Shown here piece by piece: positions 25,396-35,628 of a stretch of 64,000 nucleotides of DNA. The stretch is from Streptomyces sp. CB09001 (GTDB lineage: Bacteria > Actinomycetota > Actinomycetes > Streptomycetales > Streptomycetaceae): positions 1,736,001 through 1,800,000 of the forward strand of contig NZ_CP026730.1 of NCBI RefSeq assembly GCF_003369795.1, read 5' to 3'. Within the stretch, counting starts at the first letter, position 1. Each line of letters begins with the position of its first letter. Below the pieces are notes generated by a model. It was not told the DNA's origin and did not search any database. It saw only the letters and a list, made by a program, of their open reading frames with translations. A program made the translations under genes and the position numbers.

Positions 25396-26678
25396 TTGTC
25401 TTCTCCCTTGCCTGCTCTCCGCCCGCGGCACATGGTCACGAGGAAGCCGAGCGCCACCACCGCGGCCACCAACTGGACCACGGCCATCGGTACGGCGGTG
25501 TCGTCCCCCGCGATTCCGACCAGCGGCGAGGCGATCGCGCCGATGAGGAAGGAGGAGGTGCCGAGCAGCGCGGAGGCGGAACCGGCGGACTTCTTGACCC
25601 GCATCAGGGCCAGCGCCTGGGTGTTGGGCAGGCTGAGACCCATCGCCGACATCAGCACGAACAGCGCGGCGGCGACCGGCCCGAGCCCGACCTCGCCGAA
25701 GACGCCCAGGGACATCAGCAGCAGTACGGTCGCGGCGGCGATCACGACGACGAGGCCGAGACCGAGTACCCGGTCCAGTCTGACCCGCCCGACGAGAATC
25801 TTGCCGTTGATCTGCCCGACCACGACGAGCCCGACGGAGTTGAGGCCGAACAGCAGGCTGAACGTCTGCGCGGAGGCTCCGTAGATCTCCTGCATGACGA
25901 ACGGCGACGCCGCGACGTAGGCGAACAGCGAGGCGAAGGCGAAGCCGCCCGCGAGCATGTACCCGGTGAAGGCCCGGTCGGCGAGCAGGCCGCGCATCGC
26001 GCGCAGGGTGTCGCCGACACCGCCCGCGTGCCGCTCCTCGACGGGCAGCGTCTCCGGCAGCCGGGCCCACACGACGACGCCCAGCACCACCCCGACCACC
26101 ACGAGGACGACGAACACGCCCCGCCAGTCCGTCACCCGCAGGATCTGCCCGCCGATGAGCGGCGCGACGACCGGCGCGACGCCGGAGATCAGCATGAGGG
26201 TGGAGAAGAAGCGGGCCATGGCCACGCCGTCGTACAGGTCGCGCACGACGGCCCGGGCGATGACGATCCCGGCGGCGCCCGCGAGACCCTGGACCAGCCG
26301 GAAGGCGACGAGGAGTTCCACGTTCGGCGCGACGGCGCACAGCGCGGTGGCGACGACGTAGACGGCGAGCCCGGCCAGCAGCGGACGCCGGCGCCCCCAC
26401 TTGTCGCTCATCGGGCCGACCACGATCTGACCGAGGGCCATGCCGGCCAGGCAGGCGGTGAGCGTGAGCTGGACGGTCGCGGCCGGTGCGCCCAGGGACC
26501 GGGTGACCTCCGGGAGCGCGGGGAGGTACATGTCCATGGCCAGCGGCGGCGTGGCGGTCAGGCTGCCGAGGATGAGGGTGACGAGAAGACTGACGCGCCG
26601 GACGGCGGGCAGCTTTTGCGATATTTGCGATGAATGAGACGTTTGCGGCATGTGCGTGGACGGCCCGCGCTCGGGCAT
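25392..26678 (-). CDS. MFS drug exporter, Bcr/CflA family
   Basis: 428 residues, twelve helices. Bcr/CflA landmarks are LTATPPLAMDMYLPALPEV in helix 1, GQIVVGPMSDKWGRRRPLL in loop 2-3, and the motif C region GVAPVVAPLIGGQIL. ATG 26678 has GGGAGGGG 8 nt upstream; a longer frame exists without an SD. The stop codon overlaps the CTG start of the downstream serine hydrolase, so export and hydrolysis may act on related compounds (inference). Divergent from the Gfo/Idh/MocA gene. Confidence 0.92.
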   Translation of the reverse strand: MPERGPSTHMPQTSHSSQISQKLPAVRRVSLLVTLILGSLTATPPLAMDMYLPALPEVTRSLGAPAATVQLTLTACLAGMALGQIVVGPMSDKWGRRRPLLAGLAVYVVATALCAVAPNVELLVAFRLVQGLAGAAGIVIARAVVRDLYDGVAMARFFSTLMLISGVAPVVAPLIGGQILRVTDWRGVFVVLVVVGVVLGVVVWARLPETLPVEERHAGGVGDTLRAMRGLLADRAFTGYMLAGGFAFASLFAYVAASPFVMQEIYGASAQTFSLLFGLNSVGLVVVGQINGKILVGRVRLDRVLGLGLVVVIAAATVLLLMSLGVFGEVGLGPVAAALFVLMSAMGLSLPNTQALALMRVKKSAGSASALLGTSSFLIGAIASPLVGIAGDDTAVPMAVVQLVAAVVALGFLVTMCRGRRAGKGEDN

Positions 26679-26740
26679 GTGATGTGCCCCTCCCTCTTCT
26701 GCAGATCCGCCACCTATGCTCTCAGCTCGTACGGACTTGA

Positions 26741-26798
26741 ACGAACAATCTCGAACGACGCACGAACGACGCACGAGCGACGAACGAGCCTGAACGAG
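26741..26798. repeat. Degenerate ACGAACGACGC repeats in a divergent promoter
   Basis: About five copies of a 9-12 bp unit around (C)GAACGA(CGCA) in the 130-bp gap between the Bcr/CflA exporter and the oxidoreductase. The last copies reach the SD of the oxidoreductase. They could be iterated binding sites or simple slippage. Confidence 0.6.
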
Positions 26799-26809
26799 GG
26801 TGGGGCAGG

Positions 26810-27868
26810 GTGTCAGCGGTGACCGGACAGAAGGTGCGCTGGGGGATTCTCGCGACCGGCGGAATGGCGGCGCGATTCACGGCGGATCTGGTCGATCTGC
26901 CGGACGCGGAGGTCGTGGCGGTGGCGTCGCGGACCGAGGCGTCGGCGAAGGCGTTCGCCGAGCGGTTCGGCATACCGCGGGCGTACGGCGGCTGGGAGAC
27001 GCTGGCGCGGGACGAGGACGTCGACGTGGTGTACGTCGCGACCCCGCACTCGGCGCACCGGACCGCGGCCGGCCTGTGCCTGGAGGCGGGCCGGAACGTG
27101 CTGTGCGAGAAGCCGTTCACGCTGAACGCGCGCGAGGCCGGGGAACTGGTCGCGCTCGCCCGTGAACGGGGCGTCTTCCTCATGGAAGCGATGTGGATGT
27201 ACTGCAACCCGCTGGTGCGGCGCCTGAAAGAACTGGTCGGCAGCGGCGCGATCGGCGAAGTCCGCAGCCTCCAGGCCGACTTCGGCCTCGCGGGCCCCTT
27301 CCCGCCCGCGCACCGGCTGCGCGACCCCGCGCAGGGCGGCGGCGCGCTGCTGGACCTGGGCGTGTACCCGGTGTCGTTCGCGCAGCTGCTGCTCGGTGAG
27401 CCCTCGGACGTCGCCGCGCGAGCGGTGCTCTCCGAGGAGGGCGTCGATCTCCAGACGGGCGCGCTGCTGTCCTACGAGAGCGGCGCGCTCGCCTCGGTGC
27501 ACTGCTCCATCACCGGCGGTACGCCCAACTCGGCGTCGATCACCGGCTCCGAGGGCCGCATCGACGTCCCGAACGGCTTCTTCTTCCCGGACCACTTCGT
27601 GCTGCACCGGACCGGCCAGGACCCGCAGGAGTTCCGCGCCGACCCGGCCGACGGCCCCCGCGAGAGCCTGCGGCACGAGGCCGAGGAGGTGATGCGGGCC
27701 CTGCGCGCCGGGGAGACCGAGTCACCGCTGGTCCCCCTGGACGGCACGCTGGCCGTGATGCGGACGCTCGACGCGATCCGGGACCGCGTCGGCGTCCGCT
27801 ACCCGGGAGAACCGGCAGGAACGGGAGAGACAGGAGACGCGGCGGAGCCGGTCGTCACGCCGGCGTGA
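26810..27868 (+). CDS. Gfo/Idh/MocA family NAD(P)-dependent oxidoreductase
   Basis: 352 residues. N-terminal Rossmann motif GILATGGMAARFTADL, nucleotide-ribose contact AVASRTEASA, the catalytic family motif CEKPFTLNAREA (Lys), and the C-terminal substrate domain with GGGALLDLGVYPVSFA. It resembles sugar and polyol dehydrogenases, close to the trans-1,2-dihydrobenzene-1,2-diol dehydrogenase branch; the substrate is not identifiable. GTG 26810 follows GGTGGGGCAGG. The 3' end overlaps phoD by 14 nt, tail to tail. Confidence 0.9.
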   Translation: MSAVTGQKVRWGILATGGMAARFTADLVDLPDAEVVAVASRTEASAKAFAERFGIPRAYGGWETLARDEDVDVVYVATPHSAHRTAAGLCLEAGRNVLCEKPFTLNAREAGELVALARERGVFLMEAMWMYCNPLVRRLKELVGSGAIGEVRSLQADFGLAGPFPPAHRLRDPAQGGGALLDLGVYPVSFAQLLLGEPSDVAARAVLSEEGVDLQTGALLSYESGALASVHCSITGGTPNSASITGSEGRIDVPNGFFFPDHFVLHRTGQDPQEFRADPADGPRESLRHEAEEVMRALRAGETESPLVPLDGTLAVMRTLDAIRDRVGVRYPGEPAGTGETGDAAEPVVTPA

Positions 27869-29537
27869 GCCCCGGCTCCCCCGCCCGGGTCACGAACGAC
27901 CCGGCGGTCGTGAGCGGCGCGCCCTCGGTGCTGACGTGGGACACCGTCTTGAAGTCGGCGCGCGCCGACTCGCGGCCCAGGGACACCGTGGCGTAGCCGC
28001 GCCGGCCGTTGAAGAACTTCAGGTGCGGGTTGGCGGTCATGAGGGTGTCCCAGTTGGACGGCTTCTCCGCGCCGTCGCCGCCGCTGGTGACGGACGTGGT
28101 GACGATCTCCGTACCCAGGGTCCGGGAGTCCGGGTCGTCGAAGTCGCGCTTGATGTCGAAGCCGTAGGAGACGTGCACGTCGCCGGTGAGGACCATGAGG
28201 TTCTCGATCCCGGCGGCCTGCGCGCCGGCCAGCACCCGTTCGCGGGAGGCCGGGTAGCCGTCCCAGGAGTCCATGGAGACCTTGGACGGCGTACTCGTGG
28301 AGTTGTACCGCTGCGAGAAGGTGACCTGCTGGGGCAGCACGTTCCACAGGGCGTTCGACCGGTGCCAGCCGTTGATCAGCCAGCGCTCCTGGGCGTCGCC
28401 GGTGAGCGTGCGGCTCGGGTCCTCGGAGTCGGGGCCGGGGAACTGCCAGCCGTCGCCGTAGGCCTGGTTGGAGCGGTACTGCCGGGTGTCGAGGACGTCG
28501 AACTGGGCGAGCCGCCCCCAGTGCAGGCGGCGGTAGAGCTTCAGGTCCGGGCCGTCGGGCAGCTGCGGGCGCCGCAGCGGCATGTTCTCCCAGTAGGCGC
28601 GGTAGGCGGCGGCCCGGCGGATGAGGAACTCCTCGGGCGGGACGCTGTTCTCCGGTGTGTCGTCGGCGTAGTTGTTCTCGGTCTCGTGGTCGTCCCAGGT
28701 GACGACGAAGGGGTGCGCGGCGTGCGCGGCCCGCAGGTCGGGGTCCGACTTGTAGAGGGCGTACCGCAGCCGGTAGTCCTCCAGCGTCACCGTCTCGTGG
28801 TTGAAGTGGGCGGGCAGGGTGCCCGCGGGGTAGGCGCGGGAGCCGCCGGTGGCGTTGACGGCGTACTCGTAGAGGTAGTCGCCGAGGTGGAAGACGACGT
28901 CCACGTCCTCCTGGGCCAGGTGCTTGTAGGCGGTGTAGTACCCCTGGTCGTACTTCTGGCAGGAGACGAGGCCGAAGGTGAGGCCGGCGACCCGGCTGTG
29001 CTGCGCGGGCGCGGTGCGGGTGCGTCCGACGGGGCTGACGTACCGGCCGGCGCGGAAGCGGTAGTGGTAGACGTGGCCGGGCGCGAGGTGGTCGACCTCG
29101 ACGTGCACGGCGTGGTGGAACTCGGGGTGGCCGGTGGTCCGGCCCCTTCTGACGACGCGGCGGAACCGTTCGTCCAGGGCCAGCTCCCAGCTCACCTCGA
29201 CGCGTTTGGCGGGCAGTCCGCTGTCGGCCTGGTACGGCACCGGGGCAAGACGGGTCCACAGCAGCACCGAGCCGGGCTGCGGGTCGCCCGAGGCGACGCC
29301 GAGCGTGAAGGGGTCGGCGGTCAGCTGCGCGGCGTCCAGCTCGGCGGCGCTCGCGGTGCCGGCGGCCGGCAGGTTGACGGAGAAGGCGAGCGCGGCGGCG
29401 GCGCCGGTGACGGTCAGGAAGCGACGGCGGCCCAGGCTGCGGGCGGCGGCGCGGAGTTCGGGCGCGTGCGAGGACTGCGACTGGGCCGGGACCCGGGTGG
29501 GGGCCGGGGTCGGGGCCTGGTGGTTCGCGGGTGTCAT
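27855..29537 (-). CDS. phoD: Alkaline phosphatase D (secreted phosphodiesterase/phosphatase)
   Basis: Releases phosphate from diesters and monoesters outside the cell; PhoD uses Fe3+ and Ca2+. 560 residues. Twin-arginine signal LGRRRFLTVTGAAAALAF near residue 35. N-terminal Ig-like domain with PFTLGVASGDPQPGSVLLWTR, then the metallophosphatase core: FGLVSCQKY (Cys ligand), FHLGDYLYEY, VTWDDHETENNY, and LTGDVHVSYGF. GGAGGA lies 5 nt before the ATG, but a hairpin covers part of it. Usually PhoP-controlled; I could not see convincing PHO-box repeats. Confidence 0.95.
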   Translation of the reverse strand: MTPANHQAPTPAPTRVPAQSQSSHAPELRAAARSLGRRRFLTVTGAAAALAFSVNLPAAGTASAAELDAAQLTADPFTLGVASGDPQPGSVLLWTRLAPVPYQADSGLPAKRVEVSWELALDERFRRVVRRGRTTGHPEFHHAVHVEVDHLAPGHVYHYRFRAGRYVSPVGRTRTAPAQHSRVAGLTFGLVSCQKYDQGYYTAYKHLAQEDVDVVFHLGDYLYEYAVNATGGSRAYPAGTLPAHFNHETVTLEDYRLRYALYKSDPDLRAAHAAHPFVVTWDDHETENNYADDTPENSVPPEEFLIRRAAAYRAYWENMPLRRPQLPDGPDLKLYRRLHWGRLAQFDVLDTRQYRSNQAYGDGWQFPGPDSEDPSRTLTGDAQERWLINGWHRSNALWNVLPQQVTFSQRYNSTSTPSKVSMDSWDGYPASRERVLAGAQAAGIENLMVLTGDVHVSYGFDIKRDFDDPDSRTLGTEIVTTSVTSGGDGAEKPSNWDTLMTANPHLKFFNGRRGYATVSLGRESARADFKTVSHVSTEGAPLTTAGSFVTRAGEPGLTPA

Positions 29538-29545
29538 CCGTTCCT

Positions 29546-29568
29546 CCCCTTGCGGTGGTTGCAAGGGG
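29546..29568 (-). promoter_or_regulatory. Hairpin overlapping the phoD ribosome binding site
   Basis: On the minus strand CCCCTTGC-AACCACC-GCAAGGGG: perfect 8-bp stem, 7-nt loop. The last GGGG of the stem is the first part of the SD (GGGGAGGA), so folding would partly hide the ribosome site. Confidence 0.6.
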
Positions 29569-29669
29569 CATTCGAAGCGCCGGGAACGACCCCGGTTTGG
29601 CACGGACATGGCGATCGCGTGTCGGACGGATGAGTTCCGCATGTTCCCCGACCCGTACGCTGCCGAGTC

Positions 29670-30521
29670 ATGAACACCGCGAGAACCCCCGACGTGGAAA
29701 ACACCGCCGAGGAAGGCGCCGCCGAGGAACGCACCAGCGAAGAACACACCGGCGAAGAGCGCGCCGTCGTGCGGAAGGTCGCCGTCGTCACGGGCGCCGG
29801 ATCCGGCATCGGCCGGGCGGTCGCCGTCGAACTGCTCACCGCCGGCTGGTCGGTGGCCCTGGCAGGCCGCCGTCCCGAGCCCCTGGCCGAGACCGCCGCG
29901 GCGGCGCCGGCGGGTGGCGGCACGGCACTCACCGTGCGCGCCGACGTGTCGCGCCCGGAGGACGTGGCGGCTCTGTTCGGCGCCGTGCGCGACCGGTTCG
30001 GGCGACTGGACCTGCTGTTCAACAACGCCGGGACGTTCGGTCCGGGCGGCGTGCCGGTCGAGGACCTTCCCTACGAGGCCTGGCGGCACGTGGTGGACAC
30101 CAACCTCAACGGGGCGTTCCTGTGCGCGCAGGCGGCGTACCGGCAGATGAAGGAACAGGCCCCCCGCGGCGGCCGGATCATCAACAACGGCTCGATCTCG
30201 GCACACACGCCGCGTCCGCACTCGGTGGCGTACACCGCGACCAAGCACGCGCTGACGGGCCTGACCAAGTCGCTGTCGCTGGACGGCCGTCCCTACGGCA
30301 TCGCGGTCGGCCAGATCGACATCGGCAACGCGGCGACCGACATGACGGCCGGCATGCGGACCGGCGCGCTCCAGGCCAACGGGGAGACGGCACCCGAGCC
30401 CGTGATGGACGTCGCCGACGTGGCGCGCACGGTGCGGCACATGGCCGAACTGCCCCTGGAGGCCAACGTGCAGTTCGTGACGGTCATGGCGACGGCGATG
30501 CCGTACGTGGGGCGCGGCTGA
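29670..30521 (+). CDS. Short-chain dehydrogenase/reductase (SDR)
   Basis: 283 residues. An acidic leader of 33 residues (repeated [13 protein letters not shown]) precedes the Rossmann core. Cofactor motif [14 protein letters not shown] at [10 protein letters not shown], catalytic Ser in NGSISAHT, and YTATK (Tyr/Lys). Classical SDR; substrate unknown. Probably leaderless: TACGCT ends 8 nt before the ATG and no SD is present. Divergent from phoD and terminated by the long hairpin at 30682. Confidence 0.9.
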   Translation: MNTARTPDVENTAEEGAAEERTSEEHTGEERAVVRKVAVVTGAGSGIGRAVAVELLTAGWSVALAGRRPEPLAETAAAAPAGGGTALTVRADVSRPEDVAALFGAVRDRFGRLDLLFNNAGTFGPGGVPVEDLPYEAWRHVVDTNLNGAFLCAQAAYRQMKEQAPRGGRIINNGSISAHTPRPHSVAYTATKHALTGLTKSLSLDGRPYGIAVGQIDIGNAATDMTAGMRTGALQANGETAPEPVMDVADVARTVRHMAELPLEANVQFVTVMATAMPYVGRG

Positions 30522-30681
30522 GCGCAGGCCGCCGACACACACGCGGATTCATACAATCGGAATTTCAAGGTCCGCCATATTGCGGCCGGTGGAGGACGTA
30601 TGCTCCAATCTCCTTCACCAGAACTTCACACTTGAAGCGTTGGTCTTCCACAACGCTCCACGGGCCACACCGAGGGGGGAG

Positions 30682-30733
30682 GCGGCAGCCGTTCCACCAC
30701 ACCGGTCACACCGGTGGGCGGAACGGCTGCCGC
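30682..30733. terminator. Bidirectional terminator between SDR and SnoaL-like genes
   Basis: Perfect 14-bp stem (GCGGCAGCCGTTCC / GGAACGGCTGCCGC), with the loop itself able to pair (ACACCGG/CCGGTG). It lies between convergent genes. Confidence 0.8.
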
Positions 30734-30758
30734 ACCATTGCCCGGTTACGTCTGCCCG

Positions 30759-31085
30759 TTACGCCTGTCCGGTCTCGAAGCGGGCGATCCGCCCGTCCTC
30801 GTCGACGGTGAAGTCCCACCGGGTGCGCATCTCGCCCCAGGTGTCGTTGCGGTAGCGGGCGATGAGGGCGCGACCGTTGTTCGACTCGTTGTCGACCTCC
30901 ATGTGGCCGTTGGAGGAGAAGATCTCCTGGTCGACCCACTGGTCGAGGTTCCGGTCGTCTCCGTCGTCGGCCATGGTGGCGTCCGGCGCGAGCAGCGCGC
31001 GGAAGGCCTCGCGGTCGTGGGCGTTGACGGCGGCGACGAAGGCGCGGACGGCCGGGTCGCTGAGTCGCGTGGTCTGAATGGTCAT
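30759..31085 (-). CDS. SnoaL/NTF2-like small protein
   Basis: 108 residues with the NTF2-like cone-fold pattern: AVRAFVAAVNAHDREAFRALLAPDATM, then WVDQEIFSSNGHMEVD, and a final antiparallel sheet ending RIARFETGQA. Members are small enzymes or ligand-binding proteins; no catalytic His/Asp set is certain. Start taken at ATG 31085. It stands alone between two terminator-like hairpins and a divergent DoxX gene. Confidence 0.8.
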   Translation of the reverse strand: MTIQTTRLSDPAVRAFVAAVNAHDREAFRALLAPDATMADDGDDRNLDQWVDQEIFSSNGHMEVDNESNNGRALIARYRNDTWGEMRTRWDFTVDEDGRIARFETGQA

Positions 31086-31238
31086 GGCGGCAGCGTCACA
31101 CCGGCTCCGCACCCCCGCCACCGGGCGTACCGCCCGCCGTGGCCCGCCACCACCCGAACGGCGCCCGGTGACGGGCCCGGACCCCGCGGACGGGCGACGG
31201 TGGGCAGATGAGCCCACACCGTCCCCGAGGGAGTCGAC

Positions 31239-31781
31239 GTGAAGCGCTGTGACCGGCGGGATCTAGGACTGCTGCTGCTCCGCCTGGGGACCGGCGGGGT
31301 CCTGGCGGCGCACGGCACGCAGAAGCTGCTCGGCTGGTTCGGCGGCGGCGGCCTCGGAGAGACCGGTCGGGCCATGGAGGCCATGGGCTACGCGCCGGGC
31401 CGGGCCAGCGCCACCGCGGCGGGTCTCGCGGAGGCGGGTGGCGGGACGCTGCTGGCGCTGGGACTGGCCACTCCGGCGGCGGGCGCGGCCGCGGTCGGCG
31501 CGATGACGGGTGCCGCGGCGGTGCACGCCCCGAACGGCTTCTTCGCGCAGGCGGGCGGCTACGAGCACGCCGTCTCCCTCGGCCTGACGGCCGCGGGCCT
31601 CGCGGTCTCGGGCCCCGGCCGGCTCTCCCTCGACCACGCCCTCGGTCACGCGGTCAACCGGAACTGGATGGTCCCGGCCGCCTTCGCGGTGACCGCGGCG
31701 GTCACGACGGTGGTCGTGGGGGCACGGAACAGGCGGCTGCGCAGGGCGGCCGAGGGGCGGCAGGAGACACTGTTCGACTGA
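31239..31781 (+). CDS. DoxX family membrane protein
   Basis: 180 residues, four hydrophobic helices. The DoxX hallmark LLLLRLGTGGVLAAHGTQKLLGWFGGGGL opens the protein and EAGGGTLLALGL marks helix 2. In mycobacteria DoxX works with superoxide dismutase and a thiosulfate sulfurtransferase; none is present here. GTG 31239 has GAGGGAG at 7 nt. Followed 30 nt later by the MazG-like gene, probably one transcript. Confidence 0.87.
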   Translation: MKRCDRRDLGLLLLRLGTGGVLAAHGTQKLLGWFGGGGLGETGRAMEAMGYAPGRASATAAGLAEAGGGTLLALGLATPAAGAAAVGAMTGAAAVHAPNGFFAQAGGYEHAVSLGLTAAGLAVSGPGRLSLDHALGHAVNRNWMVPAAFAVTAAVTTVVVGARNRRLRRAAEGRQETLFD

Positions 31782-31811
31782 CGCCCGCGGGAACGTGGCA
31801 CGCTGCTCCAC

Positions 31812-32153
31812 ATGAGCGACAACCCGGACGGCGCGCGGGCCGACGACCTCTGGAACACCGTCGACGCCCTGTGGACGTGGCTGGAGGCGGACCAGCCCGT
31901 CGGCGGCAGGGAGGGCCTGCTGCTGCGCATGCTGAAGCTGTCGGAGGAGGTCGGCGAGGTCGCCGAGGCGGTCATCGGGGCGACCGACCAGAACCCGAGG
32001 AAGGGTGTCACGCACACCTGGGACGACGTGGAGGCGGAGCTGTGCGACGTCGTGATCACGGCGATGGTGGCCCTGCGGACGCTGACGCCCGAGGCGCGCG
32101 AGGTGTTCGGGCGGCATCTGGCGCGGGTCGCGGGGCGGTCGCTGGGTGAGTGA
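31812..32153 (+). CDS. MazG-like nucleotide pyrophosphohydrolase domain protein
   Basis: 113 residues, all helical, with the MazG/dUTPase-zeta metal motif EExxE...ExxD: KLSEEVGEVAEAV, then VEAELCDVVITA. Such single-domain proteins hydrolyse non-canonical NTPs or dNTPs (house-cleaning); the substrate cannot be told. ATG 31812. Ends at a strong terminator. Confidence 0.85.
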   Translation: MSDNPDGARADDLWNTVDALWTWLEADQPVGGREGLLLRMLKLSEEVGEVAEAVIGATDQNPRKGVTHTWDDVEAELCDVVITAMVALRTLTPEAREVFGRHLARVAGRSLGE

Positions 32154-32160
32154 CCGAGGA

Positions 32161-32197
32161 GGTCCGTACCCGTGAGCTTCGGTCACGGGTACGGACC
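32161..32197. terminator. Bidirectional terminator, 15-bp perfect stem
   Basis: GGTCCGTACCCGTGA / TCACGGGTACGGACC with a 7-nt loop, 7 bp after the MazG-like stop and 15 bp before the end of the esterase gene on the other strand. Confidence 0.88.
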
Positions 32198-32211
32198 GGG
32201 GTGCGGGTCGG

Positions 32212-33219
32212 TCAGCCCGCGCTGCAGGACACGCTGGGCCAGGTCCAGTTGCCGTTGGCCTGGATGGTGGCGCCCCAGTTGTTGCCGCTGCCGTTCGACT
32301 TGGCGGTCAGCGTCTGCGCGCCGGGATAGCTCGCGTTGACGTTCCAGGTCGACATGACCTTGGCCGGGGACGGCACGTTCATCGTCACCGTCCAGTCGTC
32401 GGTCCCGCTCACCGAGACGTTGAGGTTGTAGCGGTCACCCCAGCGCTGCCCGGCGGACAGCGTCGCGGTACAGGCGCCGCCGCCCCCGCCGCCGTCTCCG
32501 CCCCCGCCGCCGCTGCCGTCGGGAGCGACCGCGCGGCCGGTCTGCGGCGAGATCATGCCGGAGCACAGCCCCTTGTTCGCCAGGGTCTGGGCGATGCGCG
32601 GTATGGCGGCGAGCGTGTTGGCGGGCCAGTCGTGCATGAGGATGACCTGGCCGTTGCCGAGCCGTGAGACGGCCTGCACGATCGCGTCGGTACTGGCGTT
32701 GTTCCAGTCCTGGGAGTCGACGTCCCAGATCACCTCGGTCAGTCCGTACCTGGCCTCGACCGACCGGAGCGTCGCGTTGGTCTCGCCGTACGGCGGCCGG
32801 AACAGCTTGGGCGTCCCGCCGCCCGCGCCCGCGATCGCCTGCTGGGTCCGGGAGATCTCCGAGTCCATCTGGGCCTGGCTGAGCTGGGTCATGTGCGGGT
32901 GGGTGTAGCTGTGGTTGGCGACCCACATGCCCGCGTCGACCTGGGCCCGGACCAGGGACGGGTTCTGGGCGGCGTACTGGCCCTGGTTGAACATGGTGGC
33001 CCGCAGCCCGTTCTGCCTGAGCGCGTTGAGCAGGGACTGGGTGGTGCCGGAGGGGCCGTCGTCGAAGGTGAGCCCGACGTAGCCGTTGCAGGCCGCGGCC
33101 TGGGACGGGGCGGCGCCGGCCGCCACCGTGCCCGCGGCGGCGAGCGCGGTGACGGCGACGCCGGAAGCCAGGGTGCGCAGGGTGCGCGAGGAAGCGCGTG
33201 GTCCGGTACTGGTGCGCAT
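32212..33219 (-). CDS. axeA: Secreted acetylxylan esterase/polysaccharide deacetylase (CE4) with CBM2
   Basis: Removes acetyl groups from xylan, helping the neighbouring xylanase. 335 residues. Signal peptide to about residue 41 (ending SQAAA). NodB/CE4 domain about 43-230 with all five motifs: [28 protein letters not shown] and LMHDWP. A poly-Gly linker (about 238-250) leads to a C-terminal family 2 xylan-binding module closed by a Cys pair. The architecture and the position downstream of a GH11 xylanase match the S. lividans axeA-xlnB pair. Only 37 bp separate it from xlnB, so co-transcription is likely. Confidence 0.93.
   Translation of the reverse strand: MRTSTGPRASSRTLRTLASGVAVTALAAAGTVAAGAAPSQAAACNGYVGLTFDDGPSGTTQSLLNALRQNGLRATMFNQGQYAAQNPSLVRAQVDAGMWVANHSYTHPHMTQLSQAQMDSEISRTQQAIAGAGGGTPKLFRPPYGETNATLRSVEARYGLTEVIWDVDSQDWNNASTDAIVQAVSRLGNGQVILMHDWPANTLAAIPRIAQTLANKGLCSGMISPQTGRAVAPDGSGGGGGDGGGGGGACTATLSAGQRWGDRYNLNVSVSGTDDWTVTMNVPSPAKVMSTWNVNASYPGAQTLTAKSNGSGNNWGATIQANGNWTWPSVSCSAG
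32215..32470. repeat. CBM2-coding direct repeat, copy 1 (in axeA)
   Basis: About 250 bp coding for the CBM2. It is nearly identical at the DNA level to 33259-33514 in xlnB, same orientation, about 1.04 kb apart. Identity drops outside the module, indicating recent duplication or gene conversion. Confidence 0.85.
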
Positions 33220-33256
33220 ACGAGTGATTCCTCCTCTCCGCTGGTGGGGTGGTGGG

Positions 33257-34321
<1,065 letters not shown>

Positions 34322-34343
34322 TCAAGCGTCAACAGTTTCGGTA

Positions 34344-34360
34344 GAAGTTTCGAAACCTTC
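34344..34360. promoter_or_regulatory. TTTCGAAA palindrome upstream of xlnB
   Basis: GAAGTTTCGAAACCTTC: perfect 10-bp palindrome GTTTCGAAAC flanked by GAA and TTC. A further TTTCG lies 8 bp away. It resembles the CGAAA/TTTCG elements reported upstream of Streptomyces xylanase genes. Confidence 0.5.
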
Positions 34361-34578
34361 GACGCGTCGGACGGCGACTCCGGTGTGTCGAACCCGCAGA
34401 TCAACCCGCACTCACCCCAGGTATGCGTGCGGCAAGCAGGACCCCCTCACCAGGTCCTTCAGAAAGAGGGATGCACACCACCGAAAATTTCGACGTATCG
34501 CTCCCTGGACAGACCCGCCCTGGGCTCACATCCTCGGTGGAGGCAGAGCACCGTTCCCCGCAACGGAGGTTGGCGCTC

Positions 34579-35628
34579 GTGAAGTTCAGTTACGCGATGC
34601 TCCCCGACTACCCCCTGGCCGAGTCCCTGGAGTCGATCCGGCTCGCCGACGAACTCGGCTTCCACGCCTGTTACGCCGCCGACGAGACCTGGCACAAGGA
34701 CCTCTGGCTCCTCTTCGCGGCGGCCGCGGGCCGTACCGACCGCATCCGCCTCGGCCCCAGCGTCTCCCCGGTGACGCTGCGCGAGCCGACTCTGATCGCC
34801 CAGGCCCTCGCCACCCTCGACGAACTCTCGGGTGGTCGCGCCGAAGGCGTCCTGTCCAGCGGCAACTTCGGCCTGCTGGCCCAGTACCGCATCGACTGGA
34901 CGCGCACCAGGCCGCTGTCCCGCGTCAAGGAAGCCCTGCACGTGATGCGCACCTTCCTCGACGAGGGCGCCCTCACGTACGAGGGCGAGTTCTTCTCGTA
35001 CGACGGTCTGTTCACGTTCGCCCGGCCCGTCCAGGACCGGCTGCCGCTGAAGCTCGGCGCGATGCGCGGGCCCAAGTCCTTCGAGGTGGCCGGGGAGTTG
35101 TCGGACGGCTGCCACCACGCCCTGAGCTACACGCGCGAGGCCTACGACTACGCGGTGCGGCACATCAGGGCGGGCGCGGAGCGGGCCGGCAAGGACTGGC
35201 GCTCGCTGGACATCGGGGCCTGGGTGGTCTTCGCCACGGGCCCCGACTCGGCGGCCGCCAAGGAGGCCGCGCGCAGCATGGTCGGCATCTACGCCTCCTC
35301 GATGCCCGAGGAGCAGCTGCGCCGCAACGGCGTCGACCCGGCGGAACTGAAGCCGGTCATCGACGCGATCGGCGCCGGCGACCTGGCCCGCGGCATCGAA
35401 CTGACCTCCCCGGAGGTCACCGACCGCCTCTCGGTCGCGGGCACGCCCGAGGAGTGCCGCGAGAAGATCGAACGGGACATCGCACCCAGCGGCGTCAACC
35501 ACATGATCTGCGCGATCACCGACCGCACCCTGGTGAGGACGTTCACGGGCCGAGACCTCGCAGAGGCGGCGGACGTGGACACCCAGCTGCGGCTGATCGC
35601 GGAGCGGGTGATGCCGGGGTTCGGGTGA
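34579..35628 (+). CDS. Luciferase-like (LLM class) F420-dependent oxidoreductase candidate
   Basis: 349 residues, TIM-barrel of the bacterial luciferase superfamily, of the glucose-6-phosphate dehydrogenase (FGD)/methylene-H4MPT reductase branch. The order is VKFSYAMLPDYPLAESLESI, RIRLGPSVSPVTLREPTLIAQALATLDELSGGR (typical LLM segment), and a late VAGTPEECREKIERDI. The FGD-like branch prefers F420 over FMN, and an F420 reductase gene is in the window. GTG 34579 is selected by GGAGG 9 nt upstream; in-frame Mets upstream lack an SD. Substrate unknown. Confidence 0.85.
   Translation: MKFSYAMLPDYPLAESLESIRLADELGFHACYAADETWHKDLWLLFAAAAGRTDRIRLGPSVSPVTLREPTLIAQALATLDELSGGRAEGVLSSGNFGLLAQYRIDWTRTRPLSRVKEALHVMRTFLDEGALTYEGEFFSYDGLFTFARPVQDRLPLKLGAMRGPKSFEVAGELSDGCHHALSYTREAYDYAVRHIRAGAERAGKDWRSLDIGAWVVFATGPDSAAAKEAARSMVGIYASSMPEEQLRRNGVDPAELKPVIDAIGAGDLARGIELTSPEVTDRLSVAGTPEECREKIERDIAPSGVNHMICAITDRTLVRTFTGRDLAEAADVDTQLRLIAERVMPGFG

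Noticed and set aside
29569-29669. PHO boxes upstream of phoD
   Set aside because: Only one loose match to the 11-bp direct-repeat unit was visible; no tandem pair of acceptable quality.
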